A stretch of DNA of 38,195 bases, taken from positions 1 through 38,195 of the forward strand of contig JAFWKQ010000093.1 of the NCBI GenBank assembly GCA_017545665.1. Reading direction: 5' to 3'. How positions within the stretch are numbered: position 1 is the stretch's first letter; every line of letters starts with the position of its first letter. Both the position numbers and the translations under genes were made by a program. Positions 1 through 7,451 of this stretch are shown here, in pieces. The notes beneath the pieces were generated by a model. That model had not been told where the DNA came from. It was given only the letters and a program-made list of their open reading frames with translations, and ran no database searches. The DNA comes from Atopobiaceae bacterium (lineage in GTDB: Bacteria; Actinomycetota; Coriobacteriia; Coriobacteriales; Atopobiaceae).

Positions 1-209
1 ATGACAAGGGGACAGGTCACTTGTCAGCTTTTGTCTGCGAACCATGACAAGGGGACAGGTCACTTGTCAGCTTTTGTCTGCGAACCATGACAAGGGGACA
101 GGTCACTTGTCAGCTTTTGTCTGCGAACCATGACAAGGGGACAGGTCACTTGTCAGCTTGCGAACCATGACAAGGGGACAGGTCACTTGTCAGCTTTTGT
201 CTGCGAACA
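1..209. repeat. Tandem array of a 43-bp hairpin unit that duplicates a gene's 3' end
   Basis: Five copies begin at 1, 44, 87, 130 and 167. Four are 43 bp; the copy at 130 is 37 bp, lacking 6 bp of the TTTTGTCT stretch. Each unit holds an inverted repeat, TGACAAG and CTTGTCA, separated by 11 nt. Read on the minus strand, each unit also re-encodes the last codons and stop (Phe-Ala-Asp-Lys-Ser-stop) of the exonuclease gene that ends at 190, followed by the hairpin. The array therefore looks like repeated duplication of 'gene tail plus end hairpin'. It starts at the first base of the window, so its true length is unknown. There are no variable spacers, so it is not a CRISPR. Confidence 0.95.
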
Positions 210-1170
210 TGTTCCTCTCTGCAAATTCCGCCTCGACGGTGCGAATCATAAGATCCACGTCGTCTAGGCCCAGGTGGCGCTCCTTTTGTCCCTTCTTGAG
301 GGTCTTGCGCCTTCGTGCCCAGGTTTCCAGTGCCGCGGGTTTGGAGTCGTGAGGCAGCGTGCGAACCTCTGGATCTATGCGACGACAAATGTCGCGCGTG
401 TCTATGGGAATGATGCGCTGGGCCTTGCGACCCTCGGCATATCCGTTGAGGTTGAGCATAAACCACGAGTCCTCAAAAGCCGCGTTGTGCGCAAGGTAGG
501 GATAGAGCTCCATGGAGGCAAGAAGCGCTTCCTGCAACTTGAAGTTCTGTCGAAATGGCAGCTTGTTTTCCAAGTCGCTAAATTGAATGTGGTGTACGAA
601 TGCCAGCGGCACGCCCGTGCTGCGATACAGCTCGGGTATGCCACAATACGCGGAGTAGCTCCTGTCTTTGCGCGCCCGGCCTTTGGGAGCGAGGTTCACG
701 AACTGAAGGCCTATGTTTATGATGTAACCGCGATCGGGATAACGGCTGGTGGTCTCTATGTCAACGCCGGCAACTACACCGCGTACGGGCGCCTCCACAT
801 AGGCGACGCCCATGTCGCGCAGGCCGGGCCCAGCCGTCTTGCGTACGTCCGCGATGTCACGATGTTGCAGTACGGCGGCTGAGCGTAGTATGTCTTCGTC
901 CGACAGATGCTGCGCCAGGCTCGTGCCTCGCACCTCGCGCAGTCGCTCCTCGCCAATGAGGTCACACAGCTCGCGGTTCCTGTCCGCGAGGTTGCGCACC
1001 AAGTCAAAGGGAAAGGGCTCGCCGCCCAGCGGTGCCTCAAACCATGCCTGGGAGAGAACCCCAATGGCCTCCTCGTTCTTCTCACGCTCTGCCGTACGTG
1101 CGGCGTCGTCGGTAAGAAATGCGGGAAACACAAGCGCGTTCGCATGCTCGATTGCCTGTTGAAGATTCAT
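190..1170 (-). CDS. DEDDh-type 3'-5' exonuclease (RNase T / DNA polymerase III epsilon-like)
   Basis: A 326-residue protein whose C-terminal two thirds carry the DEDDh nuclease motifs: exo I 'GVDIETT' (Asp137, Glu139), exo II 'HNAAFEDSW' (Asp234) and exo III 'HLGLDDVDLM' (His299 with Asp303/304). Such enzymes remove nucleotides from 3' ends using two metal ions; the substrate (DNA or RNA) cannot be told from sequence. The first ~130 residues have no motif I recognise. The start at 1170 is supported by AAGGAG a few bases upstream on the minus strand. The gene's last codons are part of the 43-bp tandem repeat at the window start. It lies downstream of helD on the same strand across a short gap, so the two could be co-transcribed. 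Confidence 0.85.
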   Translation of the reverse strand: MNLQQAIEHANALVFPAFLTDDAARTAEREKNEEAIGVLSQAWFEAPLGGEPFPFDLVRNLADRNRELCDLIGEERLREVRGTSLAQHLSDEDILRSAAVLQHRDIADVRKTAGPGLRDMGVAYVEAPVRGVVAGVDIETTSRYPDRGYIINIGLQFVNLAPKGRARKDRSYSAYCGIPELYRSTGVPLAFVHHIQFSDLENKLPFRQNFKLQEALLASMELYPYLAHNAAFEDSWFMLNLNGYAEGRKAQRIIPIDTRDICRRIDPEVRTLPHDSKPAALETWARRRKTLKKGQKERHLGLDDVDLMIRTVEAEFAERNMFADKS

Positions 1171-1205
1171 GATGCTCCTTCAGCTCTCCTGCGAAAGACA
1201 AGAAC

Positions 1206-1259
1206 CCTAATTTGGGGACAAACCCTAAGCTAGCCTCAACTCGGGGCCTGTCCCTTAGT
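1206..1259. repeat. Degenerate REP-like GGGGACA / TGTCCC element overlapping the helD stop
   Basis: The segment contains TTTGGGGACAAACCC and CGGGGCCTGTCCC in close succession, the same kind of G-rich/GACA/C-rich core seen in the other palindromes of this window. It overlaps the helD 3' end: the last residues of HelD (Thr-Lys-Gly-Gln-Ala-Pro-Ser) are encoded by the element-like sequence AAGGGACAGGCCCC on the minus strand. Pairing is imperfect, so this is a weaker member of the family than those at 7327 or 23973. Confidence 0.45.
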
Positions 1260-3392
1260 TGAGTCGTTGTGCAGGTAGTTGTTCAGCAATGGCGTGAGCT
1301 CTCCCTGTGCCAGTATGGTAACGCGATGCATGGCGCGCGAGATGGCTGTATACAGGCGTCGACGAGCTAGCTCCGTGTTTGGATAGACGTCCTGCTGGGC
1401 GTCGCTAATAACGACATGGTCGAATTCAAGACCCTTTGCCAGTGCAAGATCCAGAATCACCACGCCCGTGGCAGGCAGGGTATCGTTCTTTTTTACGACG
1501 CTGGCTAGGTCCCCAAGCTGCTTGGACAGCCAACTCACGCGCCGTCCGTCACTGGCGACAATTGCGGTAAGGCCTTCTTTGTCCTGCGACTCGAGCGCAA
1601 CCGAACGCAACCGCTCAACGTAGGCATTCACGTCGGCGGCGTCGAATGCCTGGATGCACGGCATTACGCCCGCGCGACGAACTGACGACAAGGTTCCGCG
1701 CTCCTGCTCGCTCATGAGCGAGCTAAACAGTTCGGTGATTTCGGGAGAAGACCTATAGCTCGTAAGGAGCGCGCTCTCTTCCACCGTGCCGTGCGAGGCA
1801 ACGAACACGTCGCGAATCTGCTGCCAAGTGGCGGTTCCCTCGCGGATGGCCTGGTGCTCGTCGCCCAACAGCAAAAAGTGGGCCTTGGGATAGAACTTGG
1901 AGAGAAGCATGAGCTGCGATACGGAGTAGTCCTGCACTTCGTCCACCATTACGTAGCGAGTCTCCTTTGAGCCGCCGTCGGTAATGAGCAGCCACAGCCA
2001 CAGCCATTCGGTGGCGTTGAGCGAATGGCCGCCCAGCAGGCGTGCGCCCATGCGGTCGATGCGTAGCCAGTCGCAGTAGTCTATGAGGTCGCGCGCCGAT
2101 CCATAGAGGTGCTCCACGTAGGCACGGGTGTACTCGATGATTTTCTGCTCGTTGTCGGCATCGTCGCCCACAATGTTGCCCAGAATCTCCTCCTGCTTGC
2201 CTATGTCGAGCGAAAGCATTGCCTCCTGCATGTCCTCGTCACGCGCGAGCGTTGAGAAACGCCTGTTCAGACGTGTATACAGATCGTCGAGCACAAAGCC
2301 TATGCGCTTGGGCCCCACGGGGTAGTCGGCGTATTTGTCAAGCGAGCTCTTTAGCTGCTTGGCGCTTAGGAGCGTGGTTCCGTCTATGCGAATGTCGCGC
2401 AGATCGTCCAAGCCGATTTCCAAAGCTGGCACGGCCTCCTCCAGCTTGCGCATAAGGGCTGGGTCGGTATCGGCGCCAATGTCGCGCCCGCCGAGTTCCT
2501 GACTCTCCATAAAGGAACGCCAGGTGTATACCAACGGGTTGGACTCGCCCAGGCTGGGCAGCACGGAGTCAATGTATTTGCTAAACACGGCGTTGGGCGT
2601 GAACAGGCTCACCTGACGCGGACTCAGTCGATCGCGTTCCTGATAGAACAAATATGCTATGCGCTGTAGGAGTACGGAGGTCTTGCCACTGCCCGCGATT
2701 CCGCTTACCAGCATGGCGGGAACGTCCTCATGACGCACGACCTCGTTCTGTTCGCGCTGGATGGTGGCGGTAATGGACTGGAGTTTCTCACTGTGATGAC
2801 GCTTGAGCGCGCTGAGGAGCAGGGAGTCCTCTATTGCTACCGTGGTGTCGAAATACATGCGCAGCTCGTCGCAGACGATGTCGAACTGGCGACGCAGCTC
2901 CAAGTCGACGGTACGCTCCTTACCGTCCACCTTGTAGGACGTCTTACCGTTTTCCTGGTTGTAATAGGTCTCGGCAATGGGGCTGCGCCAGTCCACCACC
3001 AGGGGGTTGAGGTTGTTGTCTGTGAGTCCCACGGCGCCAATGTATACGTCGCGTGCGGGCATGTTGGGTTTAAAGCGCAGGCGGACCTTGGCAAAGTAGG
3101 GTTGGCGCAGGAGGGCGAGCACACGACGCATGCGCTCTTGGGCATAGTCACGCTGCTGGTTGTAGGAGTCTATGACGCTGTTGAGCGTCTCGATGGCGGC
3201 GAGCGTCTCCATGATCTCGTCGGCGTCTACGCCAAAGGTGTCGGGTCGCAGCTCGTCGCTCATGCGCTCAAGGTCCTCGGCGGCCTGCTGCTCATGTACC
3301 GCAAGCTCCTCCGTAAGCTCGTCGCGGAGCTTCACGATGGTGGTATACACCTCGCTCAGGTGCTGCTGTTCCTCTTCGAACGTCTTGTCCAT
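1236..3392 (-). CDS. helD: HelD-type superfamily 1 ATPase (RNA polymerase recycling factor)
   Basis: A 718-residue UvrD/Rep-like protein. An acidic N-terminal coiled coil (about 1-95) is followed by the HelD signature 'VDWRSPIAETYY' (133-144), Walker A 'GIAGSGKT' (231-238) and a Walker B-type 'VDEVQDYS' in the second half, with a C-terminal helicase segment containing 'LALAKGLEFDHV' and 'YTAISRAMHRV'. HelD proteins bind core RNA polymerase, push arms into its channels and release it from stalled complexes; in some actinobacteria they also protect against rifampicin. Length is close to the Bacillus protein. GGAGGGT just upstream supports the start. An 8-bp inverted repeat lies about 45 bp upstream. 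The final residues appear to derive from a REP-like element. Confidence 0.9.
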   Translation of the reverse strand: MDKTFEEEQQHLSEVYTTIVKLRDELTEELAVHEQQAAEDLERMSDELRPDTFGVDADEIMETLAAIETLNSVIDSYNQQRDYAQERMRRVLALLRQPYFAKVRLRFKPNMPARDVYIGAVGLTDNNLNPLVVDWRSPIAETYYNQENGKTSYKVDGKERTVDLELRRQFDIVCDELRMYFDTTVAIEDSLLLSALKRHHSEKLQSITATIQREQNEVVRHEDVPAMLVSGIAGSGKTSVLLQRIAYLFYQERDRLSPRQVSLFTPNAVFSKYIDSVLPSLGESNPLVYTWRSFMESQELGGRDIGADTDPALMRKLEEAVPALEIGLDDLRDIRIDGTTLLSAKQLKSSLDKYADYPVGPKRIGFVLDDLYTRLNRRFSTLARDEDMQEAMLSLDIGKQEEILGNIVGDDADNEQKIIEYTRAYVEHLYGSARDLIDYCDWLRIDRMGARLLGGHSLNATEWLWLWLLITDGGSKETRYVMVDEVQDYSVSQLMLLSKFYPKAHFLLLGDEHQAIREGTATWQQIRDVFVASHGTVEESALLTSYRSSPEITELFSSLMSEQERGTLSSVRRAGVMPCIQAFDAADVNAYVERLRSVALESQDKEGLTAIVASDGRRVSWLSKQLGDLASVVKKNDTLPATGVVILDLALAKGLEFDHVVISDAQQDVYPNTELARRRLYTAISRAMHRVTILAQGELTPLLNNYLHNDSTKGQAPS

Positions 3393-3437
3393 GGACCCTC
3401 CGGGTAAGATGCTGCGTAATTTGAAGAAATCAGTTTA

Positions 3438-3458
3438 CCACCAACTGATGGTTGGTGG
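3438..3458. promoter_or_regulatory. Inverted repeat upstream of helD, possible operator
   Basis: CCACCAAC (3438-3445) and GTTGGTGG (3451-3458) form a perfect 8-bp inverted repeat around a 5-nt centre, 46 bp upstream of the helD start codon on the minus strand. The position fits a repressor site or a 5'-leader hairpin. No clear -35/-10 pair was found beside it, so the role is a guess. Confidence 0.4.
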
Positions 3459-3525
3459 ACCAGGCAATGTGGAGTCGCCCAAGGTCGGTGAACCAAACTT
3501 GGGTGCATGCCCCTAAGATCATATT

Positions 3526-3585
3526 TGGGTACAAAGGGGACTGTCCCCTTTGGCCCACTTAAGGGGGTTGTTCCCTTTGTACCCA
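3526..3585. repeat. Nested REP-like palindrome between thioesterase and helD genes
   Basis: An outer inverted repeat pairs TGGGTACAAAGGG (from 3526) with CCCTTTGTACCCA (to 3585). Inside the left part is a self-contained palindrome, AAAGGGGACTGTCCCCTTT (3532-3550), and a GGGGGTTGTTCCC near-palindrome follows. The core is the GGGGACNGTCCCC type found at 7327. It sits just after the stop of the thioesterase gene, where it may act as an end-of-transcript hairpin for both strands. Confidence 0.85.
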
Positions 3586-3597
3586 GGTGGAAACGGC

Positions 3598-4005
3598 TTA
3601 CCCGCGCCTAAAGCACGTGGCGTCCATGCGCGCAACGGGCGTGCCAAGGTTGTCGCGCACGTCCACCGTGTAGAACCCCAGCGAGCGCCCGCTCTTGCTG
3701 GCATCGCAAGTGGCAACGAGCGTGGTGCCGCGCGCCGCAGACATAAACTCGATGGTGTTGCTCACCGATACCGTGGGGCTCTCACCCATGTTGCACGCAA
3801 TGGCCAGAGCGAAGTCCGCCAGGGTAAATATGGCACCGCCCATTATGTTGCCCTGCGCGTTAAGGTGGACGGGCGCCACGTCAAAGGCGCATACGGCGTG
3901 GCCTCGTGAGGCCTCGAGCACTCTGCACCCACACGCCTCGGTGGCAAATCGGTCGTAGCCAAAGATCTTGCGTACCTCTTCTATTGGGCAGTTCTCGTCA
4001 ATCAT
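3598..4005 (-). CDS. PaaI-family hotdog thioesterase
   Basis: A 135-residue single hotdog domain. 'LNAQGNIMGGAIFTLADFA' is the conserved helix region of PaaI/YdiI thioesterases (Asn/Gly-rich turn then Asp in the helix), and 'RGTTLVATCDASKSGRSLGFYTVDV' matches the following strands. These enzymes hydrolyse acyl-CoA thioesters such as phenylacetyl- or hydroxybenzoyl-CoA; the substrate here is unknown. The reading frame is open to 4140, but the ATG at 4003-4005 is chosen because AGGAGA lies 6-7 nt upstream and the extra 45 residues are not family-like and run through the upstream gene's terminator. Confidence 0.85.
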   Translation of the reverse strand: MIDENCPIEEVRKIFGYDRFATEACGCRVLEASRGHAVCAFDVAPVHLNAQGNIMGGAIFTLADFALAIACNMGESPTVSVSNTIEFMSAARGTTLVATCDASKSGRSLGFYTVDVRDNLGTPVARMDATCFRRG

Positions 4006-4070
4006 GGTATTGTCTCCTAGCGTGGGGCAGTGGATGCGAATATGGCGGCCGTTGGCTAAGCGTGGTCGAC

Positions 4071-4107
4071 AAAAAACGGGCATGCGACCAAAGTCGTCGC
4101 ATGCCCG
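4071..4107 (-). terminator. Rho-independent terminator of the 79-residue gene
   Basis: On the minus strand a perfect 12-bp stem (CGGGCATGCGAC with GTCGCATGCCCG), 7-nt loop, is followed directly by six T residues. It lies 33 nt downstream of the stop at 4140 and separates that gene from the thioesterase gene. Confidence 0.92.
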
Positions 4108-4139
4108 CCAAGAGTCTATGCCAATACCCAACGCGGCCA

Positions 4140-4379
4140 CTATGCCTGCCAGGCAGCCGCCTCTTCCTCGGAGAGAGGACGAATGTCCTCGCCCTCGGCG
4201 TAGGGAGAAGCGTCGCCGCCCTTGCCAGCAACGAAATAGAAGCCCTGCTTGTTCTGATACAGAGTCTCCTCGTAGCCCGCGGGGTCGCCAAACTCGCCGA
4301 AAGCGCGCGTACCGAACTCCGTAGACTTCTCGGTGTCATATACATGGCGCTTGCCGTCGAACATCTTCATCTTGCGCAT
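4140..4379 (-). CDS. Small conserved protein of unknown function (79 aa)
   Basis: A short acidic protein. The central text 'YDTEKSTEFG' then 'YEETLYQNKQGFYFVAGKGGD' resembles a family of small proteins common in Firmicutes and Actinobacteria, often on mobile elements, with the pattern Y-D-T-E ... E-E-T-L-Y-x-x-x-x-G-x-Y/F-F-x-x-G-x-G-G. The function is unknown; the family memory is not checked. The start has two nearby in-frame ATGs (residues 1 and 4) and only a weak GGAT-like ribosome site, so a start at 4370 is possible. A strong terminator follows. The bases 4380-4679 upstream hold no other gene. Confidence 0.7.
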   Translation of the reverse strand: MRKMKMFDGKRHVYDTEKSTEFGTRAFGEFGDPAGYEETLYQNKQGFYFVAGKGGDASPYAEGEDIRPLSEEEAAAWQA

Positions 4380-4679
4380 GATACATCCAATCAGTTGCTA
4401 ATACCTACATGGCGCATAAAGGATTCTATGCCAAAATGCAATCAGACGCCTAGTCTTTTTTGCAAGTTTTCCCATCCGAAACCAAAAGATGCACATCTTT
4501 GCCATCCTATTTGCACGGGACGCTCAAAACTTTAGGCGTTCTTGACTTCCGTTTAACAGGGCGTGTGGCCGAACGCTGAGTCCATCGATTTGCATATGCT
4601 TTTTCCGTTACGCATCGAGCCTGCCTATCGTGACCTATACTGATTGTATGAGGATAAATAAAGACCGAAAGGAGTCGGG

Positions 4680-5873
4680 ATGGACAAGGTCGTGGCGTCG
4701 TTGCGCGAGGCGTTTGAGGGCGCGTTTGGAAGTGCAAACAGTCGTAGGCAGTTGCTTGTCGTCTCGCCCGGGCGTACCGAGTTGGCGGGCAACCACACCG
4801 ACCATGAGGGTGGGAACGTAATTGCCGCTGCGGTGGATCGCTACGTGCAGGGACTCTTTTCGCCAAGCGAGATGAGCGTGATGCGCGTGCAGAGCGAGGG
4901 CTATGGCTTGGTGGAAGTGGGCACGGACGATTTGGATGCGCGTGAGGACGAGCGGGGCACCACGGCGGCGTTGGTGCGTGGCATGGCTGCGCAGTTTGCC
5001 GAGCGCGGATACGAGCCCGTTGGCTTTGACGCGGCGATTAGAAGTGACGTGTTGGGCGGTTCGGGCCTCTCCAGCTCTGCTGCCTTTGAGCTGGAGTTGG
5101 GTCAGGCCATGAATGCGCTGTGGGCAGATGGCGCTCTGCCGGCCGACGAGCTTGCCATGATGGCGCAGCGTGCCGAGCGTGAATGGTTTGGAAAGCCATG
5201 CGGCCTCATGGACCAGGCAGCCGTGGCGCTGGGCGGCGTGCAGCACATGGACTTCTCGGATTCCACCGTCCTTAAGGCGGAGCCGCTGGACTTTGACTTT
5301 GCGGATCATGGATTTGCCGTCTGCATTATTGCCGTGGGAGCCGACCATGCTGCGAACATAGACGACTATGCGGCCGTTCCCGGCGAGATGCAGGCCATCG
5401 CGCGAGCCCTGGGCAAAGAGGTTTTGAGCCAGCTGGCCTTGGACGATGTGGTGGCGGAAATTCCGCGTTTGCGAGAGGAGCTGGGCGATCGCGCGATTCT
5501 ACGTGCGATGCATTACTTCCAAGAGGAAGGCTTGGTGGCTTCGCGTGCGGAAGCGCTGCGCGCCGGTGACGTGGCTCGCTTTGTGGCCCTTACGCGGTCC
5601 TCGGGTATCAGCTCCGCCATGCTTCTGCAAAACGTGAGCGTGGGCGGCGCGTCCGACCAGCCCTCCATGCTGGCCATTGCGCTTGCCGAGAGCTTCCTAC
5701 AGGGACGCGGCTCGGCGCGCGTCCACGGCGGTGGCTTTGGCGGCACCATTCAGGCGTTCGTACCGCTGGACGAGGTGGAGTCGTTCTCGGCGGGCATGGA
5801 CGCCGTGTTTGGCGAGGGCGCATGCGGCGTATATGGCGTCGATCACGAGGGGGCACGTGCGCAATGGCTGTAA
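4680..5873 (+). CDS. galK: Galactokinase
   Basis: A 397-residue GHMP kinase that phosphorylates galactose to galactose-1-phosphate, first step of the Leloir pathway. Seen: the galactokinase signature 'GRTELAGNHTDHEGG' (31-45, sugar binding), the ATP-binding glycine loop 'GGSGLSSSAAFE' (126-137), 'GLMDQ' with the catalytic-base Asp178, and the third GHMP motif 'GGGFGGTIQAFV' near the C-terminus. AAAGGAG 5 nt upstream fixes the start. The stop overlaps galT by 10 bp, giving a coupled galKT unit. Possible promoter elements upstream (TATACT at 4636, or GTGACC at 4630 with GATAAA at 4653) are weak and unresolved. Confidence 0.95.
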   Translation: MDKVVASLREAFEGAFGSANSRRQLLVVSPGRTELAGNHTDHEGGNVIAAAVDRYVQGLFSPSEMSVMRVQSEGYGLVEVGTDDLDAREDERGTTAALVRGMAAQFAERGYEPVGFDAAIRSDVLGGSGLSSSAAFELELGQAMNALWADGALPADELAMMAQRAEREWFGKPCGLMDQAAVALGGVQHMDFSDSTVLKAEPLDFDFADHGFAVCIIAVGADHAANIDDYAAVPGEMQAIARALGKEVLSQLALDDVVAEIPRLREELGDRAILRAMHYFQEEGLVASRAEALRAGDVARFVALTRSSGISSAMLLQNVSVGGASDQPSMLAIALAESFLQGRGSARVHGGGFGGTIQAFVPLDEVESFSAGMDAVFGEGACGVYGVDHEGARAQWL

Positions 5874-7276
5874 GCAAAAACGCATGTGAGGCCGCGGCAT
5901 GGTTCGTCGCGCATGCCGCTGGTTGCAACGTAATATCCGAGGTTGACAAGAACTGGGCATACAACAGCATTCTTGAGGCCGTTGGGGCATTTGGTCCCGC
6001 GAGCCCAACCGTGGCGAGCGACGCATTCAATCTAGACTCGGCGCTGGATTCGCTGGCCGAGGCGGCAGTAAAAAATGGCGTGGTGGAGGATTCTGCCGCC
6101 GGTCGCGACCGTGCGGCCATGCGCGTGGCGGGAAGCATCATGCCTCGTCCCTCCGAGGTGGCGGCTCGCTTTGACGCGTTGGTTGCGAGCGATGGTCCCG
6201 AGGCCGCGACGAACTGGTTCTACGGGATGTGTTGCGACGTCAACTACGTTCGCAAGTCGGCCATCGCGCGCAATCTGGAGTGGACCGTCTCCACCCGTTG
6301 GGGCGAGCTGGAAATAACCATCAACAAGTCCAAGCCCGAGAAGGACCCGCGCGACATCGCTGCCGCGGGTGCCGCAGCGGTGGGCGAGGCCTATCCGGCA
6401 TGCCAGTTGTGCGTGCAGAATGAGGGCTATTCGGGCCGACCTGCCGCGCTAGGTGGCGGACATCCTGCGCGGCAGAACCTGCGCATCGTGCCCATTGAGC
6501 TGGGCGGCGAGCGCTGGGGGTTCCAATACAGCCCGTATGCCTACTTCCAGGAGCACTGCATTGCCATGAGCAGCGAGCACCGTCCCATGCATGTGGATCG
6601 TGCGGCCTTCTCGTGCCTGCTTGATTTTGTCGACCTGTTTCCGCAGTACTTCGTGGGGTCGAACGCGGACCTGCCCATTGTGGGCGGGTCGATTCTGTCG
6701 CACGACCACTTCCAGGGCGGCAGGCATGTGTTTGCCATGGACCGCGCAGAAGAGCTCGATGCGTTTACGATGGCTGGGTGCCCAGGCGTCGAGTGCTTCG
6801 TGCTTCGGTGGCCGCTCTCGGTTATCCGTTTGCGCTCGGCAAGTCGCGACGCTCTTCTGGATGCCTGCGAGCACGTGCTTGCGGAATGGCGTGTATGGGA
6901 TGCGCCACAGGTGGGTGTGGTGAGTCATGATGCGGATGGCACGCGGCACAACACCGTTACGCCCATCTGCCGTCGTCGTGGCGACGCCTACGAAATGGAC
7001 CTCGCGCTGCGTTGCAACGTCACAACCGACGAACACCCGCTGGGCGTGTTCCACCCGCATGAGGATAAGTGGCACGTGAAGAAGGAGAACATCGGGCTCA
7101 TTGAGGTAATGGGCTTGGCTATCTTGCCGCCGCGTCTGGAGGGCGAGATGGAAGCCGGAAGGCTCTCACGCGAAGAGATCGGCCGCGTGTTCGGCACCGT
7201 GTTGGAAGATGCGGGCGTCTTCAAGTGGGACGAGCAAGGGCGTGCGGAACAGGCCCGCTTCGTCGCTTCGCTGTAA
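5864..7276 (+). CDS. galT: UDP-glucose--hexose-1-phosphate uridylyltransferase, class II
   Basis: A 470-residue protein of the GalT2 (Gram-positive) class, which swaps UMP between UDP-glucose and galactose-1-phosphate. 'GGSILSHDHFQGGRH' around residue 280 is the class II active-site region, and 'NVTTDEHPLGVFHP' and 'KENIGLIEVMGLAILP' are typical of the C-terminal half. The ATG at 5864 is used because GAGGGGG precedes it at a suitable distance and the frame overlaps the galK stop by 10 bp, implying translational coupling. The frame is open a further 14 codons upstream but inside galK. No galE or sugar transporter is in the window. Confidence 0.92.
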   Translation: MAVSKNACEAAAWFVAHAAGCNVISEVDKNWAYNSILEAVGAFGPASPTVASDAFNLDSALDSLAEAAVKNGVVEDSAAGRDRAAMRVAGSIMPRPSEVAARFDALVASDGPEAATNWFYGMCCDVNYVRKSAIARNLEWTVSTRWGELEITINKSKPEKDPRDIAAAGAAAVGEAYPACQLCVQNEGYSGRPAALGGGHPARQNLRIVPIELGGERWGFQYSPYAYFQEHCIAMSSEHRPMHVDRAAFSCLLDFVDLFPQYFVGSNADLPIVGGSILSHDHFQGGRHVFAMDRAEELDAFTMAGCPGVECFVLRWPLSVIRLRSASRDALLDACEHVLAEWRVWDAPQVGVVSHDADGTRHNTVTPICRRRGDAYEMDLALRCNVTTDEHPLGVFHPHEDKWHVKKENIGLIEVMGLAILPPRLEGEMEAGRLSREEIGRVFGTVLEDAGVFKWDEQGRAEQARFVASL

Positions 7277-7326
7277 GGTGTCTTGGCAACTGGACGCGAG
7301 TTCGGGAACCGTCCGCGAGCTTGCCT

Positions 7327-7355
7327 GGGCCAAAGGGGACAGTCCCCTTTGGCCC
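7327..7355. repeat. Perfect REP-like palindrome after galT
   Basis: Arms of 14 bp (GGGCCAAAGGGGAC and its exact complement) flank a single A at 7341. It lies 50 bp past the galT stop and 97 bp before the DUF2252 gene. No T-run follows, so if it ends transcription it does so as a stable 3' end or by another mechanism. Confidence 0.9.
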
Positions 7356-7451
7356 TCTTTGTGTGCCGCAAAGGAGCCGCTAGATTTGGGTGCGCGCGAG
7401 AGTATAATCGGTGCCACACGATGACAATCCCCCATGCATGAGAGGACCAGC

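Noticed and set aside
1..209. CRISPR-like array
   Set aside because: The units are contiguous 43-bp copies with no variable spacers and no cas genes nearby.
2730..3407. Plus-strand open frame opposite helD
   Set aside because: Antisense shadow; the helD frame has clear ATPase motifs and a ribosome site.
4635..5348. Minus-strand open frame opposite galK
   Set aside because: Arg/His/Leu-rich shadow of galK without a ribosome site.
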